Shown piece by piece: positions 9,285 through 18,797 of a stretch of DNA of 64,000 nt. Position numbers and translations under genes: made by a program. Source of the stretch: Ignavibacteria bacterium. Lineage in GTDB: Bacteria; Bacteroidota; Ignavibacteria; SZUA-365. The stretch lies in assembly GCA_016720835.1 (NCBI GenBank), contig JADKJW010000004.1, forward strand, positions 252,501 to 316,500, given 5' to 3'. The notes under the pieces were generated by a model. That model made no database searches, was not told the DNA's origin, and saw only the letters and a list, made by a program, of their open reading frames with translations. Numbering within the stretch: the first letter of the stretch is position 1; every line of letters starts with the position of its first letter.

Positions 9285-12062
9285 TCATTCCGGTATCGTC
9301 ACGGTAATGCGTGTTCCATCCGCGCCGCTGTCGAGCGCAAAGGTCCAACCCATGCGCTCCGCGCGGGCGCGCATGCCGCCGACACCGTGGCCCTGCCGCG
9401 GTTTGGAGAGATCGAAGCCGCTTCCGTTGTCCGCAACCGAAAACACGATGCGTCCGCGCGCGGCCTCGAGCGAGAGGCGCAGCTCCGTGCAGCCCGAGTG
9501 CTTTTGCCCGTTCGACAGCGCCTCGCGGCAGATGAGGATGAGTTCGCGGCGCTCGTTCGCCTGAAACACGCGTCGACGGAGCTGCTCGTCGAATACGAGG
9601 GACAGCTCCAATCCTTCCGGCGTGACCAGGCTCTCCGCCACCGCGGTGAGGCGGTCGAACAGCGCGCCGCCCTCGTCCTTCGCGGGATTCACCGACCATA
9701 CGATATCGCTCATCGAGAGGCTCGTGCGCCGCGCGAGGTCGGCGATCTTCGCCAGACCTTCCGACGCCGTCTGGCCGGAGTGCTGCCTCAGTTCCAGCGA
9801 CGCGAGCAGGCCGATGGTGCTCAGGTTGACGCCGATCTCGTCGTGCAGATCGCCGGCAATGCGCGTGCGCATGCGTTCCAGACGGAGCACATGCGCCATG
9901 CGGTACCGGTACACTCCCCAGCCCAGCAACCAGGAACAGACGAGTACGCCGATCCAGAACACGAGGCTGCGATACCAGGGCTGCGCGACATGGAGCACGG
10001 CGAGCTGCTGCGCCGTCGTCCACAGGCCCTCGCCGATGCTCATGCGCACGCGCAGCGCGTGCGTGCCGGGCGCGAGACCGGCGATGCGGATGACGCCGTC
10101 CTGCGCGGCGTGCCACGAAAGGCTGTCGCCGGACAGCGCGTACTCGAAGCGCGCCTGCCCGGGATTGCGAAACGTCGGCCGGAGCAGACGGACTTCGATG
10201 AAGCCGTCGGCGTCGAAGCGCATCGACGAATCGACAGTGACGGGATGCCCGTCAATGGAAAGCATCGACAGCATGATGCGTCGCTTCGCCGCGGCCGCCA
10301 CGCTTCCCGATGCATCACTGCGCTGAAAATGCGCGGTCCAGTATTCACGGTATTCGCGTTGAGATTGCAGCCGCGTCACGCCTCCGATCGAACCGAACCA
10401 CATGCGTCCCCTGCTGTCGCGCAGCACGGCGCCTGAATTCATTTCGTTGTTCACGAGTCCGTGCGCGGTGGTCCAGGTGTACAGGTCGGATCCGCGCAGG
10501 ACGGTCACCCCGCCGTTCGTGCCCAGGCAGACGCTTCCGTCGGCGTCGCGCTCGATGAAGTACACGGTGTTGCCCGCGAGGCCGTCTTCGCGGCTCAGCG
10601 AACGGACTGCGCTGTCATGCAGGATGAAGAGGCCGCGGCCCATGCTTCCGAAGAAGACGTCCTGCGTCGTGTCCACGAAGACCGACGTCATCCGCACATT
10701 GCGCAGGCCTTCGACGGCGACGCTGCTGTCCGCGCCCGGCAGCAGGACGGCCGCGCCGCCTCTGGTCGCGATCCACAGCCTTCCGGAGGCGTCTTCCGCA
10801 ACTGCGGTGACGCGCTGCGACGGGAGTCCGCGCACACGTTCGGGAGAGCGCAGCGAGGCGTCGCGCGCGCGGAACAGTCCGCCGCGCGTACAGATCCAGT
10901 ACCCGCCGCTCCGGGCCGGCACGATGTGCTCCACATTCCTGTCGGGCAGCGCGGGGGTCAGGACGGGCTCGACGCCCAGCGGTGTCAGCCGCGCGATGCC
11001 GTCGAGCGTTGCGAAGAGCAGGACGCCGTCTCCCGCGTCCACGATGCTGGAGACGGCATTCGAAGGCAGGCCGTTCTTTCGATCGAGGCGCCTCAGCGAC
11101 TTCCCGCCGCGCAGCAGCAGCGCGCCGGCGCCGATAGTGCCGATCCAGGTGTCGCCCTGCGGCGTCTCGGCGATGGACCATACGCCGACGGCGTCCTTCG
11201 GGATTTCCCTCCCTTCGGGGAACTGGACGAAACGATGCGGCACATGGCTGTACAGGCCTCTGGCAGTGCCGCACCAGAGCGTGCCTTCGTCGTCCGTGAG
11301 CAGAGCGGTGACGGCGTCGTCCGTGAAGCCGTTCGCTTTGTCCATGCGGAGTGCGCTCACGCCATCGATGCGGAAAAGGGCGCCGTCGCCATCGGCCCAG
11401 AGGTCGCCCCCGAGATCGCGGACAGCGCGAAGGACGCGGCGCGGCGCGAGAAGCCGGGCGGCGAGACCGATCGCAGTATCCTCCGGCCAGGGCGCTGGAA
11501 TGAAGGAAAAGTCAGTGAGCGACAAGCGGAAGGTTCCGCTTGCGGCGGTGATGTGCAGGATGCCGTCGCGGAGCCGCAACGCGCTGACGGAGTGTTTGAA
11601 TTTCCGCAGGCGCGCGTTGGTCGCGGCGTCGGCGACGTCGTCGCCGTTCTCGCCGAGCAGCAGGCAGTGCAGGCCCTGATCGGAGCCGATGAAGAGGCGC
11701 GCGCCGGGTCCCGTGCAGAGCGCCTGCACGCGCGCTGGAACCGCAGCCTCGTAGGCCGTAAACGACAGGAAGGCGCGTCCGTCGTAGCGCGCCACGCCGT
11801 TTTCGCTCGTGCCGATCCACAGGAAGCCGCGTTCGTCCTGCGCCAGGGACGTGACTGCATTTTCGGGCAGCCCCTGCGCCGTGCCGTAATAGCTGAACGG
11901 ATGCACCTGCGCCACAAGCGCGGGGATCCGCATCGCGAACAGAAACGCAACGCCAAAAAGGATGCGCGTGAAACTGCATCGAACATCCCGCACCCATGCG
12001 GCCCGCTCCTGCGTATGGACGGAGCGCACTCTGGGACGATGATAATGAGGGGTGTTTCGCAT
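9285..12062 (-). CDS. Two-component sensor histidine kinase with beta-propeller sensor domain
   Basis: Hybrid-type sensor of about 925 residues. After a signal/anchor segment (ILFGVAFLFAMRIPALVAQ) come many two-component regulator propeller repeats (GLPENAVTSLAQDERGFLW, GLPSNAVSSIVDAGDG), then a Y_Y_Y-like Ig domain, one transmembrane helix (LVFWIGVLVCSWLLGWGVY) and a HisKA_3 kinase. The phospho-His is in GDLHDEIGVNLS; the ATP site has REALSNGQKHS, DNGSGFD and GVGGMRARAE. This layout places the propeller in the periplasm. It overlaps the possible upstream start of the response regulator, so the two are one transcription unit. The ligand is unknown. An upstream in-frame start at 12146 is less likely because the signal segment would then sit far inside. 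Confidence 0.88.
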   Translation of the reverse strand: MRNTPHYHRPRVRSVHTQERAAWVRDVRCSFTRILFGVAFLFAMRIPALVAQVHPFSYYGTAQGLPENAVTSLAQDERGFLWIGTSENGVARYDGRAFLSFTAYEAAVPARVQALCTGPGARLFIGSDQGLHCLLLGENGDDVADAATNARLRKFKHSVSALRLRDGILHITAASGTFRLSLTDFSFIPAPWPEDTAIGLAARLLAPRRVLRAVRDLGGDLWADGDGALFRIDGVSALRMDKANGFTDDAVTALLTDDEGTLWCGTARGLYSHVPHRFVQFPEGREIPKDAVGVWSIAETPQGDTWIGTIGAGALLLRGGKSLRRLDRKNGLPSNAVSSIVDAGDGVLLFATLDGIARLTPLGVEPVLTPALPDRNVEHIVPARSGGYWICTRGGLFRARDASLRSPERVRGLPSQRVTAVAEDASGRLWIATRGGAAVLLPGADSSVAVEGLRNVRMTSVFVDTTQDVFFGSMGRGLFILHDSAVRSLSREDGLAGNTVYFIERDADGSVCLGTNGGVTVLRGSDLYTWTTAHGLVNNEMNSGAVLRDSRGRMWFGSIGGVTRLQSQREYREYWTAHFQRSDASGSVAAAAKRRIMLSMLSIDGHPVTVDSSMRFDADGFIEVRLLRPTFRNPGQARFEYALSGDSLSWHAAQDGVIRIAGLAPGTHALRVRMSIGEGLWTTAQQLAVLHVAQPWYRSLVFWIGVLVCSWLLGWGVYRYRMAHVLRLERMRTRIAGDLHDEIGVNLSTIGLLASLELRQHSGQTASEGLAKIADLARRTSLSMSDIVWSVNPAKDEGGALFDRLTAVAESLVTPEGLELSLVFDEQLRRRVFQANERRELILICREALSNGQKHSGCTELRLSLEAARGRIVFSVADNGSGFDLSKPRQGHGVGGMRARAERMGWTFALDSGADGTRITVTIPE

Positions 12063-12183
12063 GCGAGCTTCGATACGGCGGCGGCATTCGCACAGGGTGG
12101 AGTTCGTCATCGAAATATGATCATTTGCACTTCGAGTTGAAACCATGCACGTTCACCAGCCGATTCTGCTCTGAGGGTTTGCG

Positions 12184-12213
12184 TACTTTCTTTTGCAGCT
12201 CCAAAAGAAAGTA
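12184..12213. repeat. Perfect 12-bp inverted repeat in the kinase-tRNA gap
   Basis: TACTTTCTTTTG (12184-12195) and CAAAAGAAAGTA (12202-12213) pair perfectly across a 6-base loop. It lies in the roughly 530-base gap between the kinase start and tRNA-Phe, where I see no credible gene. It may be a strong hairpin or part of a dispersed element; no T-run follows in either direction. Confidence 0.7.
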
Positions 12214-12514
12214 CCAAAGAAAAGACCAAGCGGCCGATGAAAAATTGCTCAGAAAACCTGCGCTCAGCTCGCGGCGGATTCGAAACTCGGCCGCCTGGAT
12301 GACGCTCAGTCACTTTCTAAACGCCTTTTGCGCAGGCGGCCTCAAACAGCCGAATCCGCCAGCGAGCTTCACTGGTTTTCTGGCAATTTTTCAAATGGCC
12401 AGGAGAAGAAATCAAGACGGCAGGCAAGCGAAACCGCTTGTACGACGAAGAGCATGACATCCATTCATTTCCATCCGGCTGAAGGGCCAATGCGAGGCCT
12501 CAGGGCAGTGTCTT

Positions 12515-12542
12515 CTCACGATTCACTATTCACGATTCACCA
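12515..12542. repeat. Heptanucleotide tandem repeat (TTCACGA type)
   Basis: Four consecutive 7-base units: CTCACGA, TTCACTA, TTCACGA, TTCACCA. It sits just upstream of the tRNA-Phe promoter. It belongs to the set of 7-base-period arrays found in several gaps of this window. Confidence 0.7.
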
Positions 12543-12551
12543 CCCCCTCGC

Positions 12552-12580
12552 TTGACATTTTCACACGTTTTTGCTTAATT
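12552..12580 (+). promoter_or_regulatory. Promoter of tRNA-Phe
   Basis: TTGACA at 12552-12557, a 17-base spacer and TTAATT at 12575-12580, placing the start of transcription near 12588, a few bases before the tRNA. The -35 is perfect and the -10 moderate. Confidence 0.6.
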
Positions 12581-12595
12581 TCTATTTCCCATTGG

Positions 12596-12668
12596 GGACA
12601 GGTAGCTCAGTTGGTAGAGCAATGGACTGAAAATCCATGTGTCGGCGGTTCAATTCCGTCCCTGTCCA
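12596..12668 (+). tRNA. tRNA-Phe (GAA)
   Basis: Folds as a full cloverleaf. The acceptor stem is GGACAGG with CCTGTCC, followed by discriminator A. The D arm is GCTC-AGTTGGTA-GAGC, the anticodon stem ATGGA/TCCAT with loop CTGAAAA (anticodon GAA), and the T stem GGCGG/CCGTC with loop TTCAATT. The 3' CCA is not encoded. It is flanked by its own promoter and a strong terminator. Confidence 0.95.
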
Positions 12669-12686
12669 CGAAGCAGTTCACGCGCG

Positions 12687-12721
12687 AGGGGGCGGTCGTC
12701 TGACCTCCCCCTGCTTTTTTT
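12687..12721 (+). terminator. Rho-independent terminator of tRNA-Phe
   Basis: Stem AGGGGG (12687-12692) plus GGTC (12694-12697) pairs with GACC (12702-12705) plus CCCCCT (12707-12712), with loop GTCT, followed two bases later by seven T residues (12715-12721). Confidence 0.85.
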
Positions 12722-12746
12722 CCGGAACAGCCGCGGCGAGCCACTC

Positions 12747-13973
12747 ATGAACCACTTCCTCGACGATCCCGACCGCATTCCCGTCATCATCGGCGCGCTG
12801 CGCACGCCCATCGGCAGGTACGGCGGCGCGCTGAAGGGCGTGCGGCCCGACGATCTCGCGGCGGGCGTGATACGGGCGCTGCTCGGGAAGTATCCATTCC
12901 CGGGCGAGCGGGTGGACGAGGTGATTTTTGGCTGCGCGAACCAGGCGGGCGAGGACAACCGCAACGTGGCGCGCATGGCCGCGCTGCTCGCCGGACTGCC
13001 CGCGAGCGTCCCCGGCATCACCGTGAACCGCCTCTGCGCCTCCAGCCTCAGCGCCATCGCCATGGCCGCCGCGCAAATCCGCGCGGGCGAGGCGGACGTG
13101 ATCGTGGCGGGCGGCGTGGAGAGCATGTCGCGCGCGCCCTACGCCGTTCCCAAGAACACCGCCGACGCGCTGCCCTTCGGCAATCTCGTCGCCTACGACA
13201 CGGCGCTCGGCTGGCGCTTTCCGAATCCGAAGATGGCCGCGCTGTTCCCGCTCGAGGCCATGGGCGAGACGGCCGAGAACCTGTACGAGAAATTCGCGAT
13301 CAGCCGCGAGGAGCAGGACGCCTTCGCGCTGGAGAGTCATCGCAAAGCCGTCGCGGCGCGCGAAGGCGGCATCTTTGCCGACGAAATCGCGCCGGTGACC
13401 ATCGCAATGAAAAAATCGACCGTCGTGGTGGACAAGGACGAACAACCGCGCGCGGATACGACCATCGAAAAACTGGCGGCGCTCGCGCCCGCCTTCCGCA
13501 AGGGCGGGACGGTGACGGCGGGTAATTCCTCGTCGCTGAACGACGGCGCCGCGGCGCTCCTGATGATGAGCGCGAAGGCGGCGAAGGAGCTGCATCTCGA
13601 GCCTGTCGCCCGCTACATCGCATCGGGCACGTCGGGTGTCGATCCGCGCATCATGGGCATCGGTCCCGTGGAAGCCGTGCGCAAGGCGCTCGAACGCGCG
13701 GGCCTCGGTATCGGCGACATCGACACGATCGAACTCAACGAGGCCTTCGCCGTGCAGTCGCTGGCGGTGATGCGCGAACTCGGCCTGGACGCCGCGAAAG
13801 TCAACGTGCACGGCGGCGCCATCGCGCTCGGCCATCCGCTGGGCTGCAGCGGCGCGCGCATCGCGACCACCCTGCTGCACGAGCTGCATCGCAGCTCAGG
13901 CCGCTACGGTCTCGCGACCATGTGCGTGGGCGTCGGCCAGGGCGTGGCGGTGCTGTTCGAGCGGCTCGCGTAA
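12747..13973 (+). CDS. Thiolase-family acetyl-CoA acyltransferase
   Basis: 408-residue thiolase. It would cleave or form 3-ketoacyl-CoA using CoA, in fatty-acid or aromatic-acid breakdown or in acetoacetyl-CoA formation. The nucleophilic Cys is C97 in NRLCASSLSAI. The C-terminal motifs ELNEAFAVQ (His-equivalent region) and GHPLGCSGARI with the second active Cys are present, and the protein ends in the usual GVGQGVAVLFERL. Length is normal. It stands alone between tRNA-Phe and tpiA, so the neighbours do not tell FadA-, PcaF- or AtoB-type function apart. Confidence 0.9.
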   Translation: MNHFLDDPDRIPVIIGALRTPIGRYGGALKGVRPDDLAAGVIRALLGKYPFPGERVDEVIFGCANQAGEDNRNVARMAALLAGLPASVPGITVNRLCASSLSAIAMAAAQIRAGEADVIVAGGVESMSRAPYAVPKNTADALPFGNLVAYDTALGWRFPNPKMAALFPLEAMGETAENLYEKFAISREEQDAFALESHRKAVAAREGGIFADEIAPVTIAMKKSTVVVDKDEQPRADTTIEKLAALAPAFRKGGTVTAGNSSSLNDGAAALLMMSAKAAKELHLEPVARYIASGTSGVDPRIMGIGPVEAVRKALERAGLGIGDIDTIELNEAFAVQSLAVMRELGLDAAKVNVHGGAIALGHPLGCSGARIATTLLHELHRSSGRYGLATMCVGVGQGVAVLFERLA

Positions 13974-14006
13974 ATGCGCCCGGAGAATCAAGGGATATTC
14001 TTTGAC

Positions 14007-14035
14007 CTGACAATGCGTGAAGGGTTGAGTATATT
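14007..14035 (+). promoter_or_regulatory. Promoter of tpiA
   Basis: CTGACA (14007-14012), a 17-base spacer, then TATATT (14030-14035). It would start transcription near 14042, about 45 bases before the tpiA ATG. The form matches the nrdJ promoter in this window. Confidence 0.6.
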
Positions 14036-14086
14036 ATCGCCCTTGCAGAGCAGCACGAAACGTTTTCACACGGGGGAATCGAGGCC

Positions 14087-14878
14087 ATGAGAGGAATCGT
14101 CGTCGCCGGCAATTGGAAAATGAACCGCGATGTGCGCGCCGCCGCCGAGTTGCTGCGCGACATCGCAAGCGGCCTCGCGGCCGAAGCGCCGCATTCGTCG
14201 GTTACCGCGGTGGTCTGTCCGCCCTTCCCCTCGCTGGCGCTCGCGTCGGAGCTGCTCATCGGCTCGCCGCTGCGTCTTGGAGCCCAGAACCTGCATTTCG
14301 AGAACGACGGCGCATTCACGGGTGAAGTCTCTGCCTCGATGCTGCGCGCGGCCGGCTGCGACTTCGTGATCGTCGGGCATTCGGAACGCCGCCAGTTCTT
14401 TCACGAAGACGATGCGATCGTGAACCGGAAGGCGCGCAAGGCGCTCGAGCACGGACTCACTCCGATCATCTGCGTGGGTGAGACGCTCGAACAGCGCGAG
14501 GCAGGCAGCACCGAAGCCGTCGTGCGCACGCAGATTCACGGAGCGTTCGAAGGATTTTCGCGCGAGCAGGCGGCAGCGGTCATGATCGCCTACGAGCCCG
14601 TCTGGGCCATCGGCACGGGTCGCACCGCAACCCCGGCGCAGGCGCAGGAGGTGCATGCCTTCATCCGCGCGCTGACATCGGAGCTGTACGACAGCGACCT
14701 GGCTGCCGCCATGATCATCCAGTACGGCGGCAGCATGAAGCCGGATAACGCCTTCGAATTGCTCTCGCAGGCGGACGTGGATGGCGGCCTGATCGGCGGC
14801 GCGAGTATAATCGCCGGGCAGTTTCTTTCCATCCTCGCCTCCGCAAACCGGGCCGCATTGGCGAAACATCAGGCGTAG
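14087..14878 (+). CDS. tpiA: Triose-phosphate isomerase
   Basis: Interconverts dihydroxyacetone phosphate and glyceraldehyde 3-phosphate in the cytoplasm (glycolysis and gluconeogenesis). Full-length at 263 residues. The active-site motifs are all present: GNWKMN near the start (Asn, Lys), IVGHSERRQ (catalytic His), AYEPVWAIGTG (catalytic Glu), and the phosphate-binding YGGSMKPDN and GGLIGGASI. It has its own promoter upstream and no tight coupling to either neighbour. Confidence 0.97.
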   Translation: MRGIVVAGNWKMNRDVRAAAELLRDIASGLAAEAPHSSVTAVVCPPFPSLALASELLIGSPLRLGAQNLHFENDGAFTGEVSASMLRAAGCDFVIVGHSERRQFFHEDDAIVNRKARKALEHGLTPIICVGETLEQREAGSTEAVVRTQIHGAFEGFSREQAAAVMIAYEPVWAIGTGRTATPAQAQEVHAFIRALTSELYDSDLAAAMIIQYGGSMKPDNAFELLSQADVDGGLIGGASIIAGQFLSILASANRAALAKHQA

Positions 14879-15001
14879 TTTCCATCAAAGCCTTGAATTT
14901 GTTGAACATAGTCTGCTGCGCACCCCGCCGCTTTCCCTTGACTTTTGGCCGGTAAACTTCTAATTTTCCATGATGTTTCTTTTTGTCAAGTGAGGAAATC
15001 G

Positions 15002-15832
15002 TTGGCGTACAAACGTTCTGCACGAGCCGCTGAAACGGGGCCGGATGAATTGCTCAAGAAAGGGGCGATTCCGCAGCACATAGCGATCATCATGGACGGA
15101 AACGGCCGCTGGGCGAAGTCCAAGGGCATGCCGCGCGCGTTCGGTCACCGCGAGGGCGTGCGCTCGGTGCGCGACATCGTGTCCGCCTGCGGGGAGCTGG
15201 GCGTCAAGTCGCTGACGTTATACGCGTTTTCGACGGAAAACTGGAAGCGCCCGAAGGACGAAGTGTCCATGCTCATGCGTCTCCTCGTGAGTTCGCTGCA
15301 CGCCGAGATCGACAACCTGCATGAGAACAACGTGCGTCTGATGACGATCGGCGAGCTGACCAAGCTGCCGAAAGAGGCGCAGAAGGAGCTGCAGGACGCG
15401 ATTGTCCGCACGGCCGACAACAGCGGCCTCACCCTCAACCTCGCGTTGAGCTACAGCGGGCGCTGGGACATCGTGCGCGCGGCGCGCAGGCTTGCCGTCG
15501 AGGTGCGCAGCGGAAAAATATCTCCCGAGGACATCGACGAAACGCTTTTTTCCTCGTATCTGTCGACCGTGAACATTCCCGATCCGGACCTGCTGATCCG
15601 GACGAGCGGCGAAATGCGGTTGAGCAATTTTCTCTTGTGGGAACTCGCCTACACCGAGTTCTATATCAGCGATCGATACTGGCCGGAGTTCCGGAAAGAT
15701 GAATTGTACGAAGCCATACGCACCTTCCAGCAGCGCGAGCGCCGCTTCGGGCAGGTCAGCGAGCAGCTGAAAAACCAGTCCCAGCGAACATCCGTCAAAG
15801 AAGACCGGGTCAATGCAGTCACCAGCTTTTAA
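15002..15832 (+). CDS. uppS: Isoprenyl transferase (undecaprenyl diphosphate synthase family)
   Basis: Cis-prenyltransferase that makes the C55 lipid carrier for peptidoglycan and O-antigen synthesis. Family motifs are intact: HIAIIMDGNGRWAK with the catalytic Asp, GHREG, LYAFSTENWKRP, and LLIRTSGEMRLSNFLLW followed by AYTEFYISDRYWPEF. No ATG fits the N-terminus; I chose the TTG at 15002 because GAGGA lies just upstream, giving 276 residues. GTG at 14990 and TTG at 14945 are other options. It overlaps bamA by 20 bases and opens an envelope-biogenesis operon. Confidence 0.93.
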   Translation: MAYKRSARAAETGPDELLKKGAIPQHIAIIMDGNGRWAKSKGMPRAFGHREGVRSVRDIVSACGELGVKSLTLYAFSTENWKRPKDEVSMLMRLLVSSLHAEIDNLHENNVRLMTIGELTKLPKEAQKELQDAIVRTADNSGLTLNLALSYSGRWDIVRAARRLAVEVRSGKISPEDIDETLFSSYLSTVNIPDPDLLIRTSGEMRLSNFLLWELAYTEFYISDRYWPEFRKDELYEAIRTFQQRERRFGQVSEQLKNQSQRTSVKEDRVNAVTSF

Positions 15833-18188
15833 GTACCTCCGCCCCCTCCTCCCGCTGCTGTTCCTGTTCTGCGCAGCGGCATCCGCGCAGACCGACGCGC
15901 AGAGAACCTACAAGGTCCTCGGCATCACGGTGGACGGCAACGCCACGACGGACCCGTCGACGATCATTCTGAAATCGGGTCTGCTCGTCGGGAAGGAGAT
16001 CGTCGTGCCGGGCGACCAGACGCAGAAGGCGATCGCGCAGTTGTGGTCGCTCAACGTGTTCTCGAACATCTCCATCGCGATCGATCGCGAGCTGCCCGAC
16101 GGCGTGTTTCTGAAGATCGTCGTCGAGGAATACTCGCGGCTCGAGCGCATGGCGATCACCGGCAACGAGGAGTTCGACGAGGAGAACATCCGCGGCAAGG
16201 TGAACCTGATCAAGGGCCAGTTCCTGCGTCCGCAGAACTTCGACGTGGCGCGCCGCCGCATCATTTCGGCGTATGAAGAAAAGGGCTACCTGCTCGCGAA
16301 GGTCGATTTCTCGATCGTCCCCGATACCATCGGCAACAACAGGGCCGTTCTGAACGTGGCCATCGACGAGGGTCCGGAAGTGCAGGTGAAGAGCATCACC
16401 TTCGCCGGCAACGAGCGTTTCACGGACGGCGACCTGCGCGGCGCGATGGACGAGACCAGCGAGAAGACCTGGTGGAAGTTCTGGTCCAGCGCGAAATTCG
16501 ACCGCAAAAAATTCCTCGCCGACAGCGTCAGCATCCTGAACCTGTACCGCGAGAACGGGTATCTGGACGCGGAAATCGTGTCGGATTCGATCTGGTACGG
16601 GGAGTCGAAGGAGGACATGTACATCCACATGACCGTGCAGGAGGGCAAGCCGTCCTACGTGCGGAACATCATCTGGAAGGGCAACGCGACCTATCCCGAT
16701 TCCGTCCTGAACGCGCGCCTCGACATCAAGCCCGGATCGGTGTTCAACGCCGTGCGCTTCGACGAGAATCTCCGCCAGAACAAGGACCAGACGGATGTCG
16801 CGTCCCTGTACCTCGACAACGGGTATCTGCGCTTCTACGCGCAGGACGAGCGCTTGCGCGTGGCGCCCGACTCCGTCGACATCGTCATCACCATCAACGA
16901 GAGCAACAAATACCGCATCGGCCACGTGACCATCAAGGGCAACAACAAGACGCAGGACAAGGTGATCCGCCGCGTGTTGTACACCTGGCCGGCCGACTAC
17001 TTCAGCCGCGGCCTCATCATCCGCAGCATCCGCGAACTCGCGACCATCAACTACTTCAATCCGGAGACGATACGGCCCGAGCCGCAGATGGTGAACGACT
17101 CGACAGTGGATCTGCAGTACAACGTCGAGGAGCGCTCGAGCGACACGTTCAACGCGTCGGTCGGCTACAGCGGCACCTTCGGCGCGACGGGCGCCTTCGG
17201 CCTGACCTTCAACAACTTCAACATCAGCGAACCCTTCGCCGGCGGCGCGGGGCAGGTGCTGAACTTCGAGTGGCAGTTCGGCGAGGCCTCGCGTTTCCGC
17301 GTGTTCTCGCTGTCCTTCACCGAGCCCTGGTTCATGGACACGCCCACCTCCGTCGGCTTCTCGCTCTACGATCAGCGGCAGCAGTACTACTTCGATCTGC
17401 GCAACACCGGCGCGTCGCTGAACCTCGGCCGGCGCCTCAACTGGCCGGACGACTTCGTGCGCGCGGACTGGTTCCTGCGTTTCCAGCGCTTGAGCGTCGT
17501 TGACGGCGGCACGTTCTACAAGTCGGGCGATTACTCGCAGGTGAGTCTGACGCAGGTGCTGTCGCGCAACAGTCTCGACAGTCCCGTGTTTCCGAGCCAG
17601 GGTTCGCGCATCACGCTGACGACGGAAATCAGCGGCGGTCCGCTGCCCGGATCGGTGGACTACCACAAGCACGAACTGGGTTTCGACTGGTTCACGCCGC
17701 TGCTGCGCATCGGGGATCAGAACCGCCTGACCCTGTACACCGGCGCGGAATACGGCTTCATCAAGGGTTTCAACAGCGATTCCTACATTCCGCCGATCGA
17801 ATACTACTACATGGGCGGCAACGGGCTGCAGGTGCAGACCAAGCCGCTGCGCGGGTACGAGGACCGCGCCATCGGTCCGCGCGAGAACGACCAGGTGGTG
17901 AACGGCACCATCTATTCGCGGTACGTGGCGGAGCTGCGTTTCGCGCTCACGCTCAATCCCATGCCCGTGTACGTGCTCGCCTTCGCGGAGGCCGGCAACG
18001 TGTGGAAGAGCAACCGCTTCCTCGATCCCTTCGACCTGAAGCGCAGCGCCGGACTCGGCGCGCGTCTGCTGATTCAGGGCGTCGGCCTGATCGGCTTCGA
18101 TTACGGGTACGGCTTCGACGACGTGGAGCCCCGCGACGGCGTGGCCGACGGCTGGCATTTCCATTTCCAGTTCGGCCGCGGCTTCTGA
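15813..18188 (+). CDS. bamA: Outer membrane protein assembly factor BamA
   Basis: Central component of the machine that inserts beta-barrel proteins into the outer membrane. 791 residues with a signal peptide ending near ASAQ, a series of POTRA domains (about 30-420, e.g. VKSITFAGNERFTDGDLRG, GHVTIKGNNKTQDKVIRR), then a C-terminal barrel ending FHFQFGRGF. The barrel contains a GLQVQTKPLRGYEDR segment, equivalent to the conserved VRGF/Y loop. The start overlaps the end of uppS. Two Skp-like chaperone genes and lpxD follow, the usual neighbourhood. Confidence 0.96.
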   Translation: MQSPAFKYLRPLLPLLFLFCAAASAQTDAQRTYKVLGITVDGNATTDPSTIILKSGLLVGKEIVVPGDQTQKAIAQLWSLNVFSNISIAIDRELPDGVFLKIVVEEYSRLERMAITGNEEFDEENIRGKVNLIKGQFLRPQNFDVARRRIISAYEEKGYLLAKVDFSIVPDTIGNNRAVLNVAIDEGPEVQVKSITFAGNERFTDGDLRGAMDETSEKTWWKFWSSAKFDRKKFLADSVSILNLYRENGYLDAEIVSDSIWYGESKEDMYIHMTVQEGKPSYVRNIIWKGNATYPDSVLNARLDIKPGSVFNAVRFDENLRQNKDQTDVASLYLDNGYLRFYAQDERLRVAPDSVDIVITINESNKYRIGHVTIKGNNKTQDKVIRRVLYTWPADYFSRGLIIRSIRELATINYFNPETIRPEPQMVNDSTVDLQYNVEERSSDTFNASVGYSGTFGATGAFGLTFNNFNISEPFAGGAGQVLNFEWQFGEASRFRVFSLSFTEPWFMDTPTSVGFSLYDQRQQYYFDLRNTGASLNLGRRLNWPDDFVRADWFLRFQRLSVVDGGTFYKSGDYSQVSLTQVLSRNSLDSPVFPSQGSRITLTTEISGGPLPGSVDYHKHELGFDWFTPLLRIGDQNRLTLYTGAEYGFIKGFNSDSYIPPIEYYYMGGNGLQVQTKPLRGYEDRAIGPRENDQVVNGTIYSRYVAELRFALTLNPMPVYVLAFAEAGNVWKSNRFLDPFDLKRSAGLGARLLIQGVGLIGFDYGYGFDDVEPRDGVADGWHFHFQFGRGF

Positions 18189-18245
18189 TCCCCCGCAGAG
18201 AGTCCATTCCATCAGCAATCAATATCACTTTTCGATGAGGTCCGT

Positions 18246-18779
18246 GTGAAACCAGTCAACATGCTTCTGTCCGCGCTTCTTCTCCTTCTCTTCACCGCGG
18301 CGTCGTCCGGCCAGGCCCTGAAACTGGGCTTTGTGGACTCGCAGAAAATCTTCGAGGGTCTCCCCGAGGCCCAGAAGGTGAAGCGGGAACTGGACGTGAA
18401 GGTGCAGGTGTGGCGCGACAGTCTGGAAACGATGAGCAAGTCCTTCCAGCAGCAGTACGAGACCTACCAGCAGCAGCAGGGCACCATGGCCGAGGCGGCG
18501 AACAAGGCGCGCCAGCAGGAACTGCTCAAGATGCAGGGGGAAATCCAGGAATATCAGCAGAAGAAGTTCGGGCAGGACGGCGAAGCGGCCGCGCTGCAGC
18601 GGAGATTCCTCGCGCCGTTGAAGGACAAGGTCCTGCGCGCGATCGAGGACGTGGCGAAGAAGGAGAAGCTCAACTTCATTTTCGACAAGATCGAGGAAGC
18701 CTCCCTGCTCCTGTACGCCGACGCGAAGTACGACTACACCAATCTCGTTCTCGACTATCTCAAACGGGGAAGCAACTAA
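18246..18779 (+). CDS. OmpH/Skp-family periplasmic chaperone (first copy)
   Basis: 177-residue periplasmic chaperone of the Skp/OmpH family, expected to keep unfolded outer-membrane proteins soluble on the way to BamA. GTG start, a signal peptide (LLLLLFTAASSGQA), then LKLGFVDSQKIFEGLPEAQ, the family's N-terminal strand, followed by a long charged Gln-rich coiled coil (about 45-120). It lies 57 bases after bamA and 18 bases before a second copy. Confidence 0.9.
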   Translation: MKPVNMLLSALLLLLFTAASSGQALKLGFVDSQKIFEGLPEAQKVKRELDVKVQVWRDSLETMSKSFQQQYETYQQQQGTMAEAANKARQQELLKMQGEIQEYQQKKFGQDGEAAALQRRFLAPLKDKVLRAIEDVAKKEKLNFIFDKIEEASLLLYADAKYDYTNLVLDYLKRGSN

Positions 18780-18797
18780 TCAGGTCCGAGGTATCCC

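Noticed and set aside
11996..12457. Small open frames in the kinase-tRNA gap
   Set aside because: No start signals, no recognisable domain, and they run through the hairpin element.
15819..18218. Very long open frame antisense to bamA
   Set aside because: bamA is certain from its domains; the antisense frame is His/Arg/Val-rich low-quality sequence produced by GC-rich codon bias. The same applies to 2409-4160, 18780-20414, 19306-21561, 21341-23620, 23436-25556, 52369-55272 and 59547-62588.
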